This document shows, piece by piece, positions 29,321-39,765 of a DNA stretch of 44,101 bases. The notes beneath the pieces are model-generated. The model was not told the DNA's origin. It searched no databases and saw only the letters and a program-made list of their open reading frames with translations. The DNA lies in IMG/VR virus record IMGVR_UViG_3300025324_000017, positions 1 through 44,101 of that record, one strand, 5' to 3'. Source of the stretch: a virus. The translations under genes were made by a program, and so were the position numbers. Each line of letters begins with the position of its first letter. Position 1 is the first letter of the stretch.

Positions 29321-31325
29321 GGAGTGCCCTCCGGACTTTCTCGGCTTCCGCGGTCTTGCCGATGGCTTCGAGCTTGTTGGCGAAGTCGTCGAACGCGAAC
29401 TTGAGGATGTCCTCGCTTGCCGCGTCCATCGCCTTCTGCAAGGCCGCGGCTGGGACTTTGATGCGGTCGACGTCGTCGAGCTCGGCGGGCACGTCGTGAA
29501 TCGCGTCCTGCAAGACCTTCATCGCGGCGGCGCCGAGACTCGCGCGCGTGCGGTCCTCGAGGTGGCTGAGCGCGAAGCTGAGCATGGCTGGCGTCTCGAC
29601 GCGCTCAATCTCCACGCGCGGGCCCGCGGGAGGCTCCGGGGGGGGTTCGGCTGGCGTGGGTTCGGTGAGGGCTTCGACGACGGCGGCGAGCTTCTCGGCC
29701 GCCGCAGCGCGAACTTCAGCGGGCTCGGCGTCGTCCTCTTCGTCCTCGTCGGGCTTCTTGGGCGGCGCGTCGTCCTCGGCGGGCTTCTTCGCCTCGCTCT
29801 CGGGCGTCTTGTCGTCGTCGGGCGTGGCGTTCGGGTCCTCGATGGGGAGCCCATCGGGCCCGAGCCGCATCTTGGGCTTGGGCGTGAAGTCGCCTGCGTC
29901 TTCGGGGACGCCCATTTCGCGGCGGAGCCACGCGTGATCCGTCATCGGGTCCACGTACCCGTCGCGAATCGCCGCGCTCCAGATGGTGGCGAGGACGGCG
30001 CGGTCCTTCTCCTGCAACTCGGGGAAGTCGAACGTGGGGTAGTTGAGGACGTCGCCAAAGTTCGCGCGGATCAACGGTTCGACGAAGTCGCGCTCTACGG
30101 TGATCTCAAGTTCCAACTGCATGCTGCGGCACATCGCCATGAGCGTGTCGAAGTCGCTATCCGCCCTGGCGAACGAGCCCGTGTCGCCGCTGCCGCCGCC
30201 GATGGCGAGGTTCGGAACGAGGAGCGCGCGAAGGATTTGGTGGCCGTTGTAGTCGGCTGCTTCGTTGAAGCCCTTGACGGCGCCTTCCCACCCGACGAGG
30301 AAGCGGGGATTGCTGCCGGGCGCCACGACGAGCGTGCTTCCCGGGCCCAGGGTTTCGAGGGCGCCTTTGAGCGTCTCGTTCTCGCTCGGGTTGACGCTGT
30401 CGGCGACCACGATGCCGCTGCTTCGTTCGAGGAGGACGTCGCGCGCGTGGAGCGCCGCCATTTTGGAGTACCACGGCGTGTACGCGGTCAGGAGATCGCT
30501 GCGGCCGTAGGGGTTCCCACTCTCGCTGTTGGCCGTGTGGACGATGAGGCGTTCGAGGTCTTTGCCGGTGAACTCGATTTGGCCGTACTTGTTGGGGCTT
30601 TGGGACAGCGCGACGTCGGGGAGGTTGGCTTTGGAGAGCGTGGTGACGGGCGTGTAATTCTGGACGACGGCGCGGAGGTTGCCGAACTCGTCCGTCTCGA
30701 GCCCGTTCTTGGCGATGCTCTCGGGTGGGAGGTGTTTGACTTTCTCGATCCACACGAAGCCCATGAACTCGGGATGCGTGAGCCGCTTGAGCGATGGCTC
30801 GCCGCCCTCGTTCTTTTCGCTGGCCCACACTTTCTCGATGACGCTGAACCCGTGTTTGCGGGCGGCGAGGAGGTTGCGGAGGAACGCGTACGGACTCGGC
30901 TTGAGCCGACCGTACACGTATTCGAGGAAGGCGACCATCTTGCGGCCTTGCTCGGCTTCCGCTTCGTCCTCCGCGTTCGATGGCTTGAAGTTGAACGCGG
31001 GCGGCTTGGCAAGGATGGCGAGTTCGCGAACGAGGAGCCCGGCCCTGACGTCGGGGTCGTTCTCCATTTTGCGGTACGTCTCGATCGAGACTTTGTCGGG
31101 GTTGGGTTGCCCGTACGGCCTGCCGAGGTAGCTCGCGTAGGCGGTTCTCGTTTGGCCGCGCTCGCCCGCGGGCGCGTTTGGCTTCGTGCCAGTCCTCGCG
31201 CGAACCGCTTCGATGTTGGATTGTGACGCCGCCGCGGGGGGTAAACCGATGGGAGGCTTCGCTTCTTGTTCGACTTGCGGCGGCGGTGACGGCGCGAGTG
31301 TGTCCCGTTTTAAACGCGCCGCCAC
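29313..31325 (-). CDS. Portal protein, DUF935/Mu-type
   Basis: 670 aa, GTG start. NPDKVSIETYRKMENDPDVR, ERLIVHTANSESGNPYGRSD, LGPGSTLVVAPGS, YNGHQILRALLVPNLAIGGG and SMQLELEITVERDFVEPLI follow the DUF935 portal pattern. After ~residue 480 it has an acidic/proline linker (PEDAGDFTPKPKMRLG; EDEEDDAEPAEVRAAA) and an extra helical C-terminal domain (~570-670) not usual for the family. Forms the DNA gate of the head. Confidence 0.85.
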   Translation of the reverse strand: MAARLKRDTLAPSPPPQVEQEAKPPIGLPPAAASQSNIEAVRARTGTKPNAPAGERGQTRTAYASYLGRPYGQPNPDKVSIETYRKMENDPDVRAGLLVRELAILAKPPAFNFKPSNAEDEAEAEQGRKMVAFLEYVYGRLKPSPYAFLRNLLAARKHGFSVIEKVWASEKNEGGEPSLKRLTHPEFMGFVWIEKVKHLPPESIAKNGLETDEFGNLRAVVQNYTPVTTLSKANLPDVALSQSPNKYGQIEFTGKDLERLIVHTANSESGNPYGRSDLLTAYTPWYSKMAALHARDVLLERSSGIVVADSVNPSENETLKGALETLGPGSTLVVAPGSNPRFLVGWEGAVKGFNEAADYNGHQILRALLVPNLAIGGGSGDTGSFARADSDFDTLMAMCRSMQLELEITVERDFVEPLIRANFGDVLNYPTFDFPELQEKDRAVLATIWSAAIRDGYVDPMTDHAWLRREMGVPEDAGDFTPKPKMRLGPDGLPIEDPNATPDDDKTPESEAKKPAEDDAPPKKPDEDEEDDAEPAEVRAAAAEKLAAVVEALTEPTPAEPPPEPPAGPRVEIERVETPAMLSFALSHLEDRTRASLGAAAMKVLQDAIHDVPAELDDVDRIKVPAAALQKAMDAASEDILKFAFDDFANKLEAIGKTAEAEKVRRALRG

Positions 31326-31378
31326 GAACCGCGTAATGCGCGCAGGACGTACTTAGGCGGGTGGCTCGCAACACTCTC

Positions 31379-31393
31379 CCCCCGACACTCGGG
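31379..31393. terminator. Short perfect hairpin before the portal gene
   Basis: CCCCGA, loop CAC, TCGGGG. It lies in the 70-nt gap (31326-31395) between the upstream small gene and the portal start; may separate transcripts or act in the portal leader. Confidence 0.45.
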
Positions 31394-31395
31394 GT

Positions 31396-31596
31396 TCAGC
31401 GGTCCGTTTCGTCGACGAGGACGTGCTGCGGCTTGTACCCCGGAATGAGGCGCTCGGCAATGCGGGTGAGCGTGGGGAGGCCGAGTCGGCGGAGGTGTTC
31501 GCGCTCCCAACCATGCGCACCGATGGCTTCCGCGATTTCGCTGCTCGCCATGGCGCGCGTCTTCGTCACGATGATTCGCCGCGGATCCGTCCCCAT
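31396..31596 (-). CDS. Small helical protein
   Basis: 66 aa, ATG 31596. RIIVTKTRAMASSEIAEAIG and LPTLTRIAERLIPGYKPQH. Possibly DNA-binding; no family recognised. Confidence 0.6.
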   Translation of the reverse strand: MGTDPRRIIVTKTRAMASSEIAEAIGAHGWEREHLRRLGLPTLTRIAERLIPGYKPQHVLVDETDR

Positions 31597-31598
31597 CG

Positions 31599-31883
31599 TC
31601 AGAGCCCTCCGCTGCGTTTGCGGAACAAGTCCGTGTCCACGACTCGGGGCCCCGCGCTGTACGCGTGCTTGGGCCGCACGATGCCAGCCCTAAGGTCTTC
31701 GAAGGCTTCGAGGCTCACGTTCTCATCCAACTTGCCTTTGACGAAGAACATGCACGTGTCCGTGCTCCTCGTGATGCGCCCGATGGTTGAGTGCGTGCAG
31801 TACCCCGTCTTGTAGCCTCTGCCGAAGTCGGTGCCTGGCGTTTTGACCCACATCGCGCAACCCGAGCACGGCCCCGCTCCCAT
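31599..31883 (-). CDS. Four-cysteine metal-binding protein
   Basis: 94 aa from ATG at 31883 (TAATG). CSGCAMW, GYCTHST and DTCMFFVK give CxxC-x19-C-x14-C, suitable for zinc or an iron-sulphur cluster. The second half is a helix plus tail. Unknown function within the head operon. Confidence 0.65.
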   Translation of the reverse strand: MGAGPCSGCAMWVKTPGTDFGRGYKTGYCTHSTIGRITRSTDTCMFFVKGKLDENVSLEAFEDLRAGIVRPKHAYSAGPRVVDTDLFRKRSGGL

Positions 31884-32014
31884 TACCAGGCACGCTCCAA
31901 GTACGCGCGCTGCCGCTTGCGCGCGTCGCGGACCGCGTTCTCGATCGTGAGGAGCACGGCGTACAGCCCGATCACGAAGAGCATTTTCCACAACTCGCGC
32001 TCGGGCCCAATCAT
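31883..32014 (-). CDS. Single-span membrane protein, 43 aa
   Basis: ATG at 32014. WKMLFVIGLYAVLLTIENAV is a membrane helix, followed by a basic tail (RDARKRQRAYLERAW). TAATG overlap with the next gene. Function unknown. Confidence 0.6.
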   Translation of the reverse strand: MIGPERELWKMLFVIGLYAVLLTIENAVRDARKRQRAYLERAW

Positions 32015-32016
32015 CG

Positions 32017-32331
32017 TTACACCGGCCGGTCTTGGGTGAACCACGTGCTGACGACTTCGGGTGGTGGGGGCGGTATCGTCGCGAGGAACGATGTTGTCGC
32101 GCCTTGGCTCGTCGATGTTAGCGCGGGCGGAGGTTTGGATTGGAGGACTGCGCGCGTGCTCCACATGCTCGCCTCTTCCAGCTTGGTCAAGGCGAGGCTC
32201 CGCTCGCGGCTTGGCACCGCGTACGCGTGGAGCGCGTCGTAGTACCGCTTCGCGATTTCTTTCAACGCGACGATGCGCTCGCGCTCCCCTTCGGTTGGGT
32301 CGCGCGCGTCGAGCGGGTGCGACACGTTCAC
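32017..32331 (-). CDS. Acb2/Tad1-like hairpin protein, candidate anti-CBASS/anti-Thoeris sponge
   Basis: 104 aa, GTG start (GTGA with the upstream stop). ERIVALKEIAKRYYDAL forms helix one; then PSRERSLALTKLEEASMW, residues 40-57, is the conserved second-helix motif of the small phage family that includes Acb2 (T4 Vs.4-like), which binds cyclic nucleotides. About 40 residues of proline-rich tail follow, longer than usual. Family membership rests on motif recognition; ligand and activity are inferred. Confidence 0.7.
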   Translation of the reverse strand: MNVSHPLDARDPTEGERERIVALKEIAKRYYDALHAYAVPSRERSLALTKLEEASMWSTRAVLQSKPPPALTSTSQGATTSFLATIPPPPPEVVSTWFTQDRPV

Positions 32332-32723
32332 ACCTCCACGGTGGGTCCTGGCGTGGCGCTCGACACGCTCGCGGTGAGGCTTGCGCTCGTGTCGTTTGTC
32401 GCTTTGGCTGGCGCGTAGTCGGGATGCGTCAAGTGGTACGTGGGCCCGTCTTGGACTTCGCGCAGGATCGCGTTCCGCACGACGTGCCCCCGTGCGGCTG
32501 CGGCTTGGCTCCGGACGGCTGCCGTGACGCGGTCGCGTTCCATGCGCACGATCTCGCTGACCGAGCGTTGGGCCTTGAAGAAGTCGCGTTTGCGTCGCTC
32601 ATCCGCTTCGCGGAGTCGGCGTTCGAGTTCGTCCGAGTGCCGCTTGGCTTCCGCTTCGCGCACGAGGTTGAGCTTGTCGACGTGCGTGTGGTACGTTCGC
32701 GTCAACATGAACGGCCACTTCAC
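32328..32723 (-). CDS. Coiled-coil protein
   Basis: 131 aa from GTG at 32723 (GTGA). Long charged helix (LVREAEAKRHSDELERRLRE, RKRDFFKAQRSVSEIVRMER), then a low-complexity Ser/Thr-rich C-terminus. Sits between terminase-side small genes and the Acb2-like gene. Unknown. Confidence 0.65.
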   Translation of the reverse strand: MKWPFMLTRTYHTHVDKLNLVREAEAKRHSDELERRLREADERRKRDFFKAQRSVSEIVRMERDRVTAAVRSQAAAARGHVVRNAILREVQDGPTYHLTHPDYAPAKATNDTSASLTASVSSATPGPTVEV

Positions 32724-32893
32724 GAGGGGCACGCTCCGCAACGGATCCACACGACACCCGGCGCGACGGGTTCGGCAACTCGGACGAGGGACGCGTCCAG
32801 GTTCGCCCCGCAGCCTTGGCACGTTGGGGTGAGGAAGAGCCGGCGGTACTCGCGCTCGACGAAGCTGGCCCACGCGCGACGAAGCATCTTCAC
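32720..32893 (-). CDS. Small zinc-ribbon protein, 57 aa
   Basis: GTG at 32893 and stop both in GTGA overlaps. After a basic helix, TCQGCGANLDASL and IRCGACPS form a two-knuckle CxxC ribbon. Confidence 0.65.
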   Translation of the reverse strand: MKMLRRAWASFVEREYRRLFLTPTCQGCGANLDASLVRVAEPVAPGVVWIRCGACPS

Positions 32894-33147
32894 GCGAGTT
32901 CGACCCCCTCAGTCTTGCGGGGGCGACCGCGGCGCGGCGCCTGCGTCGTGTTGTCCAACTCCGCGGGCGGCACGTCGACGCGTTGGAGGACGAGTTCGAC
33001 TCCGTCGGGGGGCGCGTATTCGGCTTCCCGGTAGAGGCGCATGAATTGGTTGCGCAATTGGGCTTCGTCTTCCCATTCGCCGAGCATGGCGCGGGCGGTG
33101 AGGTGTTTCAGGTTGTCGAGCGTCTTGTTGGTGGGACTCGCGTTCAT
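32890..33147 (-). CDS. Small helical protein with AT-hook-like tail
   Basis: 85 aa, ATG 33147 overlapping the terminase stop (ATGA). Helical core (LRNQFMRLYREAEYAPPDGV, ELVLQRVDVP) and a C-terminal RRGRPRKTEG resembling an AT-hook. Possibly a DNA-packaging accessory factor given its coupling to TerL. Confidence 0.65.
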   Translation of the reverse strand: MNASPTNKTLDNLKHLTARAMLGEWEDEAQLRNQFMRLYREAEYAPPDGVELVLQRVDVPPAELDNTTQAPRRGRPRKTEGVELA

Positions 33148-34571
33148 GGTGTGCTTACTCCTGGTAAGTCGCCTGGGGCGTATCGTTTGGGGACGCGTGA
33201 CTCGCCCTTCTGCACGATGGTCGTCGTGCCTGGGCTCGCGCCGGTGACGGCAAGCATGAGCGAATCGCCGTGGTCGGGGCTCTTGCCGTCGCTTTCGAAC
33301 GTGACGAGTTTGCCGTTCCGCGTCTCGAACCTGTACCGTGTCAGGTCGGTCAAGAGCGGTTGGTAGCGAGCGTACTGGATGCGCGCTTGCTCGTGAATCT
33401 CGCGGAGCTCCCAGAAGAGTTGGCCCTTCAGCTTGGCGAACCGCTCGTCCCGGGGGCTCGTGCCGACGTTGACTTCTTCGACCCGGTGGCCGAGTTGGCG
33501 GAGTCGGTCGCCCACGCCTTTGCCTACTCCGATCGAGTCGACGCGGATCTTGCTTGCGGGGGGCACGACGCGGTTGACTTTGTCGGCAGTCGCCATCGTG
33601 TCGGCTTGGTCCCACTTCCACTCGTCGCATTGTTCGGCCATCGTGCGGCCCGCCCATTGGGTTGCTTTCGTCAACACGGTGAAGTCGACGCCTCCGCTCG
33701 CCACGTCGAGGCCCCACGTGACTGCGGGTTTGGTTGGAAAGTCCGTCCACGGTTCTCTTTCTGCGGCTTGGTCGATCCACTGCCATGAGAGCAATTGGTC
33801 TTCGGCTGAGTCGGGGAAGACGCCGTCGTACAAGATTTGGAACTCGCTCGTCGTCATGCGCTTGCGCATCTCATCCACGAACTGTTTCGTGATGCGGCCT
33901 TCGCGGACGCCGCGGCGCCAGTCGAGCGTGACGTGCGTGAAGTTGGGGTCATTGCAGTCGCGCTCGAATTGGGTTCCGCGTTCCCATGGGTTCCCCACTT
34001 CGATGAGGACTGATTCGTCGGGGTCGTCGCCCAGCATGCGCACGATCTTCGGCCACGCCTTCTCGCCCACGAGTCCCGCTTCTTCGACGACGACCACGTC
34101 CGCGCCCTCGCCCATGATGCCCTTCCCGTCTCGTTCGGCCGTCAGGATGCGGAGTTGCTTGCCGTCCCTGAATTTGAGGCGCGACCGGCTGAGTTCGCGT
34201 TCGATGCGGTCCTTCCCCTTGCGTTCGAGGCCGAGGAGGCGCATCGTGACGGGGCTGCGCAGGATGGCGTCGACGTACTCGTTCCTGATGAGCATGGCTT
34301 GCTCCTTCTGCGGCGCCACCACAGCGATTTTGAGCGGCCTGGGGTCGAAGACGGTGAGCACCGCGAGGCCTTTCCCCACGCTGAACGTCTTGCCGAAGCG
34401 CGTGTGACACGTAGCCGTGAGCCGCTTGTGGCGAAGGAACGCGACGTGCCCAGCGAGGAGCGCTTGGCCCGGCGTGAAGCGCACGCCAAAGAGCGCGTCG
34501 CCGATCGCGTCCACGTTCTCTGCGGCGCGCCATTCTGTGAACTGTTCGACGACGCCCGCGTCCACACTCAT
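33144..34571 (-). CDS. terL: Terminase large subunit
   Basis: 475 aa. ATPase: Walker A-like CHTRFGKT (residues ~55-62), Walker B with catalytic acid ADVVVVEE (~157-164) and a coupling GNPWERG (~193-199). Nuclease: WGLDVASGGVD (D289), VDSIGVGKGVGD (D345) and DHGDSLML (D433/D436) supply the RNase H-fold acidic residues. It translocates and cuts DNA during packaging into the portal. Coupled to the small subunit by ATGA. Confidence 0.93.
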   Translation of the reverse strand: MSVDAGVVEQFTEWRAAENVDAIGDALFGVRFTPGQALLAGHVAFLRHKRLTATCHTRFGKTFSVGKGLAVLTVFDPRPLKIAVVAPQKEQAMLIRNEYVDAILRSPVTMRLLGLERKGKDRIERELSRSRLKFRDGKQLRILTAERDGKGIMGEGADVVVVEEAGLVGEKAWPKIVRMLGDDPDESVLIEVGNPWERGTQFERDCNDPNFTHVTLDWRRGVREGRITKQFVDEMRKRMTTSEFQILYDGVFPDSAEDQLLSWQWIDQAAEREPWTDFPTKPAVTWGLDVASGGVDFTVLTKATQWAGRTMAEQCDEWKWDQADTMATADKVNRVVPPASKIRVDSIGVGKGVGDRLRQLGHRVEEVNVGTSPRDERFAKLKGQLFWELREIHEQARIQYARYQPLLTDLTRYRFETRNGKLVTFESDGKSPDHGDSLMLAVTGASPGTTTIVQKGESRVPKRYAPGDLPGVSTP

Positions 34572-35128
34572 TCCACCCTCGCCTCCTTCGGTAGAGCTTT
34601 CTTGGGCGCGTGCTGCCTGATCTTCGCGACGAACTCGTCAAACAACGCCCCGTCTTCCGTCGGCGCGTCCATATCCTTCGCGAGGCCCCGCGCCATCATC
34701 TCGACCGCCACCGGGAAGCGTTGGCTCCGAATGCCAGCAAGGGCGACTTCGAGTAACTCCTTCGCGTCGCCACTGTCAAGGAACCCGAGCACGCCAGGAT
34801 CGCCCCGGTCGAGCCGCTCCAAGAACTTCTTGGCCGCGAGGAGGGCGATGCTTTGGCCGGCGAGCGCGTCGGCGATGAGGCGGTCCCGCATTTCTTGGAG
34901 ACTCGCCGCGTTGCGGTCTCGTGCGGCTTCGTCTTGGGCTGCGTCCCAGGCTGCGGCGCGGGCGACCCATTCGTGGCGACCGCTCCACCTGTCGATGAGC
35001 GTCTTGGTTTTGCTTAACGCGCGCGCGACTTTCGCGGTACTGCGTTGGACGCCGAGGTCGAGGTAGACGCTGAGGGCGTGGTGGGCTTTTGCGCTCTCGT
35101 CGGGCCGGCGGTCCCATGGGCGCGTCAT
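34568..35128 (-). CDS. terS: Terminase small subunit
   Basis: 186 aa. N-terminal HTH-like region with RSTAKVARALSKTKTLIDRW and HEWVARAAAWD, a frequent pattern in phage small terminase subunits; helical middle, then a C-terminal basic tail. Recognises the packaging site and recruits TerL, encoded next with a 4-nt overlap. Confidence 0.85.
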   Translation of the reverse strand: MTRPWDRRPDESAKAHHALSVYLDLGVQRSTAKVARALSKTKTLIDRWSGRHEWVARAAAWDAAQDEAARDRNAASLQEMRDRLIADALAGQSIALLAAKKFLERLDRGDPGVLGFLDSGDAKELLEVALAGIRSQRFPVAVEMMARGLAKDMDAPTEDGALFDEFVAKIRQHAPKKALPKEARVE

Positions 35129-35280
35129 GGTCTCTCGAATGCGTTCGTGAGGAACGCGATGGCGCGATGCACTTTCTGCTCGTTGTCGAGGTTGGCGAGC
35201 GCGTGCGACTGTCGTTTCTCCGTTTCGAGTACCTCATCGAGCAACGCGCGGGCGAGGAGAACGGCGTCGTGGCGCAGCAC
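35125..35280 (-). CDS. Small helical protein, 51 aa
   Basis: GTG at 35280 to a stop overlapping the TerS ATG. VLLARALLDEVLETEKRQSH then KVHRAIAFLTNAFER. Helical, no family recognised. Confidence 0.55.
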   Translation of the reverse strand: MLRHDAVLLARALLDEVLETEKRQSHALANLDNEQKVHRAIAFLTNAFERP

Positions 35281-35281
35281 G

Positions 35282-35386
35282 TCATGTGCCTCCGGTGAGG
35301 GCTGTGAGGATGAAGAGGAGGACGAGGCAGGCCGCGGTGAGGAGGACGATGAAGCGGGCCCACCGCGTGCGGCGATGATGCGTCAC
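35282..35386 (-). CDS. Single-span membrane peptide, 34 aa
   Basis: GTG at 35386 (GTGA). Basic start THHRRTRWAR, then FIVLLTAACLVLLFILTAL, one transmembrane helix. Holin-like size but no lysis gene nearby. Confidence 0.5.
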   Translation of the reverse strand: MTHHRRTRWARFIVLLTAACLVLLFILTALTGGT

Positions 35387-35988
35387 GAGCGCGATCCTCC
35401 CATGGAGGGGGTGGCGTGGAGTTCGCTTAGTTTGTGGAGGAGGCTGGGGTCTTCGACTTCGAACGTGTTGAACTCGTCCACGTTTTGGAGTCCGGGCCTT
35501 GTGCCTTCGGGGACGGGTGCTGGGTCGTGGACCATGCGGCCGTACGGGTGCTCAAAGTCTCGTAGGCGCGTGTCCCAGACGACGGCGTGCGCACCGTTGA
35601 ACCGGGGCGAGCCTCCGATGGCGATGCATAAGCCTGGCGGGAGGGGGCGGTTCGCGTCGCTTGTGCCGACTCTGCCTTCGTACGTGTTCATCCGGAGGCT
35701 GGCGAAGCGGAGGCCGTACTGTGCGGCCCATTCTTTGATCCACTCGTGTTGTTGGTGCGCGTTGTTGCACTCGTAACTGACGTTCTCTTGGGCGTTTCCT
35801 TGGCCGTCCGTCCACCGACTGACGCGCTTGTGCTCTGGCACGGTGCAGATGAACTGTTTTGCTTCAGCATCCCACGTGTGACCATCGCACTGCACGCGCG
35901 GTCCCAGTTCCATCGGGATGTTGAACATCGTGCAGATGCTCGCGCGCATGCACTGGCCGTCCATCGGCTCTTGATAAACTGGCCTCAA
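35383..35988 (-). CDS. Papain-like cysteine-peptidase-fold phage protein
   Basis: 201 aa from TTG at 35988 (TTGA). GQCMRASICTMFNIPME places a cysteine (C13) at the start of a helix, GAHAVVWD a histidine and GRMVHDPAP an aspartate, the order of a papain/C39-like triad. PGLCIAIGGSPR just before the His is also conserved in a common phage family of this type. Substrate unknown; possible roles are peptide or host-envelope cleavage. Confidence 0.65.
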   Translation of the reverse strand: MRPVYQEPMDGQCMRASICTMFNIPMELGPRVQCDGHTWDAEAKQFICTVPEHKRVSRWTDGQGNAQENVSYECNNAHQQHEWIKEWAAQYGLRFASLRMNTYEGRVGTSDANRPLPPGLCIAIGGSPRFNGAHAVVWDTRLRDFEHPYGRMVHDPAPVPEGTRPGLQNVDEFNTFEVEDPSLLHKLSELHATPSMGGSRS

Positions 35989-36125
35989 CTCGTGCGGCCC
36001 CCGATGAAGCGGAGCGTGTGTTCGAGTCCGGCTTGGGCGCCGTGCTCTTGGACGACGAGCAGGCTCAAGGCTTCGCCGAGGAGGCGTATGGCGAAGTGGT
36101 GGTGTTTGGGGACGCGTTGCGTCAC
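35985..36125 (-). CDS. Small protein, 46 aa
   Basis: GTG at 36125 (GTGA) to TTGA overlap. FAIRLLGEALSLLVVQEHGA then LEHTLRFIGG; one amphipathic helix. No family recognised. Confidence 0.5.
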   Translation of the reverse strand: MTQRVPKHHHFAIRLLGEALSLLVVQEHGAQAGLEHTLRFIGGRTS

Positions 36126-36373
36126 TCTGTGGCCTCCGCTTCGGCTGCTTTGTACGCGAGTCGTTTGGCTTTCTCGTGGGCCTTCCTGCTGGGTAGGGTG
36201 TACCGCGTTGCGTACTCGTCGAGCGATAGGACTTCGAGCTCAGTTTTCATGATGTTCTCGTAGTGCGCGTGCAGGTCCGTGATGTGGGTCTTGTCGGTGA
36301 TGACGGGTTGGTCGTCTCGGTTGAGGACGCGGACGTTGGTTCCTTGGCGGACGAGGCAGTACAATTCAGGCAT
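36122..36373 (-). CDS. Small alpha/beta protein
   Basis: 83 aa from ATG at 36373. ELYCLVRQGTNVRVLNRDDQ (beta) and EYATRYTLPSRKAHEKAKR (helical C-terminus). Unknown. Confidence 0.6.
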   Translation of the reverse strand: MPELYCLVRQGTNVRVLNRDDQPVITDKTHITDLHAHYENIMKTELEVLSLDEYATRYTLPSRKAHEKAKRLAYKAAEAEATE

Positions 36374-36932
36374 GCTGGGTTCCTCGGCAAGTTTGACAAT
36401 GGGCGGGTGGACGGCCGACGCGGCCCGGCGTGCCGCCGCGTTTCGGCGCGACTTTGCGCGGGTCAACGAACGCCTGGTGGCACTTGGCGCACTCGATCAG
36501 GCCGCCGGGCAAGACTTTGCCCTTCGCGTAGGCTTGCGTGGTCCTCTGTGGGGGTTCACCGCGGCCCACGTGGGCTTCGATGGCGCTCTTGACGAGTGCG
36601 CGGAGGTCGGCTTCGAGGAGGGCCACGACGCGGTCGGGCGCGATGGGTTTCTTGGGGTTCCACGCCATGATGGCTTGGTCGATGACCTCGCCGTTGGTCA
36701 ATCCCAAGAGCACGCTCCATGACTCGATGCGTTGCGCCGTCTCCAAGAGCACGGCGCCGGTACACCGCTTGCGCGATTTTGGATCCACGCGGGTGCGCTC
36801 GCGAATGCCCGCGTAGGCCTGCTCCTTCTTTGGAGGGGGACCACTGCCCAGAGAAGAGGTTGCCTGGGCGAGTGGCGTGCCTGCGTCGCCCTGAGGCTGG
36901 GGTTGCGCGTTGGAGCGCGCCGACGCTGGCAC
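36366..36932 (-). CDS. DNA/RNA-binding-like protein with C-terminal zinc finger
   Basis: 188 aa, GTG start. Central helical domain (IESWSVLLGLTNGEVIDQAI) resembles ribbon-helix-helix or small-terminase-type folds; C-terminus ECAKCHQAF...HCQTCRGT with CxxC and CxxC binds zinc. First gene of the packaging operon after a 146-nt gap. Possibly an operon regulator. Confidence 0.65.
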   Translation of the reverse strand: MPASARSNAQPQPQGDAGTPLAQATSSLGSGPPPKKEQAYAGIRERTRVDPKSRKRCTGAVLLETAQRIESWSVLLGLTNGEVIDQAIMAWNPKKPIAPDRVVALLEADLRALVKSAIEAHVGRGEPPQRTTQAYAKGKVLPGGLIECAKCHQAFVDPRKVAPKRGGTPGRVGRPPAHCQTCRGTQHA

Positions 36933-37078
36933 GAAACGTGAGCATGCGCTCAGGCTGGCTCAACCTTTCGCCCCACCCCACTTTCGAACACCCCCCACCC
37001 TGCCCCACATCCACTGGAACCCCTGGAGCCGCCCGTGTGACCTTGCTCGACGCGTTCGACGGCTCCACTCTTCGCCCT
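36933..37078. promoter_or_regulatory. Intergenic region before the packaging operon
   Basis: A 146-nt gap with pyrimidine-rich plus strand. On the minus strand it contains GGCGAAAGGTTGAG, a weak purine-rich/AT element about 45 nt before the GTG at 36932. Probable promoter location; no clear hairpin. Confidence 0.3.
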
Positions 37079-37713
37079 TCAACCCGAAGGGAACTCGGCC
37101 GACGCGAAGCTGGCGAGGCGACGTTGGGCCTTGGCGGCGTCGATGTTGCCGTACGAGTCGTTCCGAGCCCAGCTCGTCGAGTCCACGCTGTCTGCGCCAA
37201 TCCTCTCCGCCCACAGGAGGTTCTCGACGGTGCCAACGCGGCCTACGTGCGTGCGCAAGCCCCGCTCGTGCGACCACGCGATCCACGCCTCGGCGTTGCG
37301 CAACTTCCAATCCATGCTGCCGCCGACGAAGACGCCGGCGACGCGCGTCACGAACGGCTCGACGTGCTCGAACGACATTCCATCTTGGACGGCGACATAC
37401 CACGGCCACCCGTGCGGCAACCGCGGGAGCCACGCCTCCGAGAGCGACAGCGACGCAAGACCCCCCGCCACGACATCAGGAATCACCGCGAAGTCAGGCC
37501 TGTGAGCCGCCGGCACCTTCCCGAGCGCCTTCTCAAACTTGCGCGCCGGAAACGGCTCGTTCTTGCGCCACGCACTGAACGCCCCATTGTCGAGAATCCA
37601 CGACACGCCCCGCGTCGGGTTCCGCCACTGGTACGCCGTCACGAGGAGCCCAATGCCCTTCTCCCGCATGGCAGCGAGGGCGACCGGACGGCCCTCGCTG
37701 CCAGAATACGCCT

Positions 37714-37717
<4 letters not shown>
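37079..37717 (-). CDS. DpdA/TGT-like transglycosylase for 7-deazaguanine in DNA (candidate)
   Basis: 212 aa from TTG at 37717 (TTGA). DNGAFSAW (D43), VIPDVVAGG (D81), YVAVQDGM (Q111-D112), FVGGSMDWK (G132-G133), THVGRVGT (H157, R160) and GADSVDSTSWAR (D176, D179) follow the TIM-barrel pattern of tRNA-guanine transglycosylase relatives, including phage DpdA enzymes that swap guanine for 7-deazaguanine derivatives in DNA. Much shorter than tRNA enzymes. No preQ0 synthesis genes are present, so substrate would come from the host. Confidence 0.65.
37669..37703. repeat. Perfect inverted repeat, 13-bp arms, in the DpdA-like gene
   Basis: Arms 37669-37681 and 37691-37703 with a 9-nt loop, near the 5' end of the gene. 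It could form a hairpin in the mRNA just after the start codon. Confidence 0.8.

Positions 37718-39761
<2,044 letters not shown>

Positions 39762-39765
<4 letters not shown>

Noticed and set aside
29262-31226. 654-codon open frame antisense to the portal gene
   Set aside because: It mirrors the portal coding frame in very GC-rich DNA; repetitive Asp/Glu/Val/Arg composition, no motif, no ribosome site.
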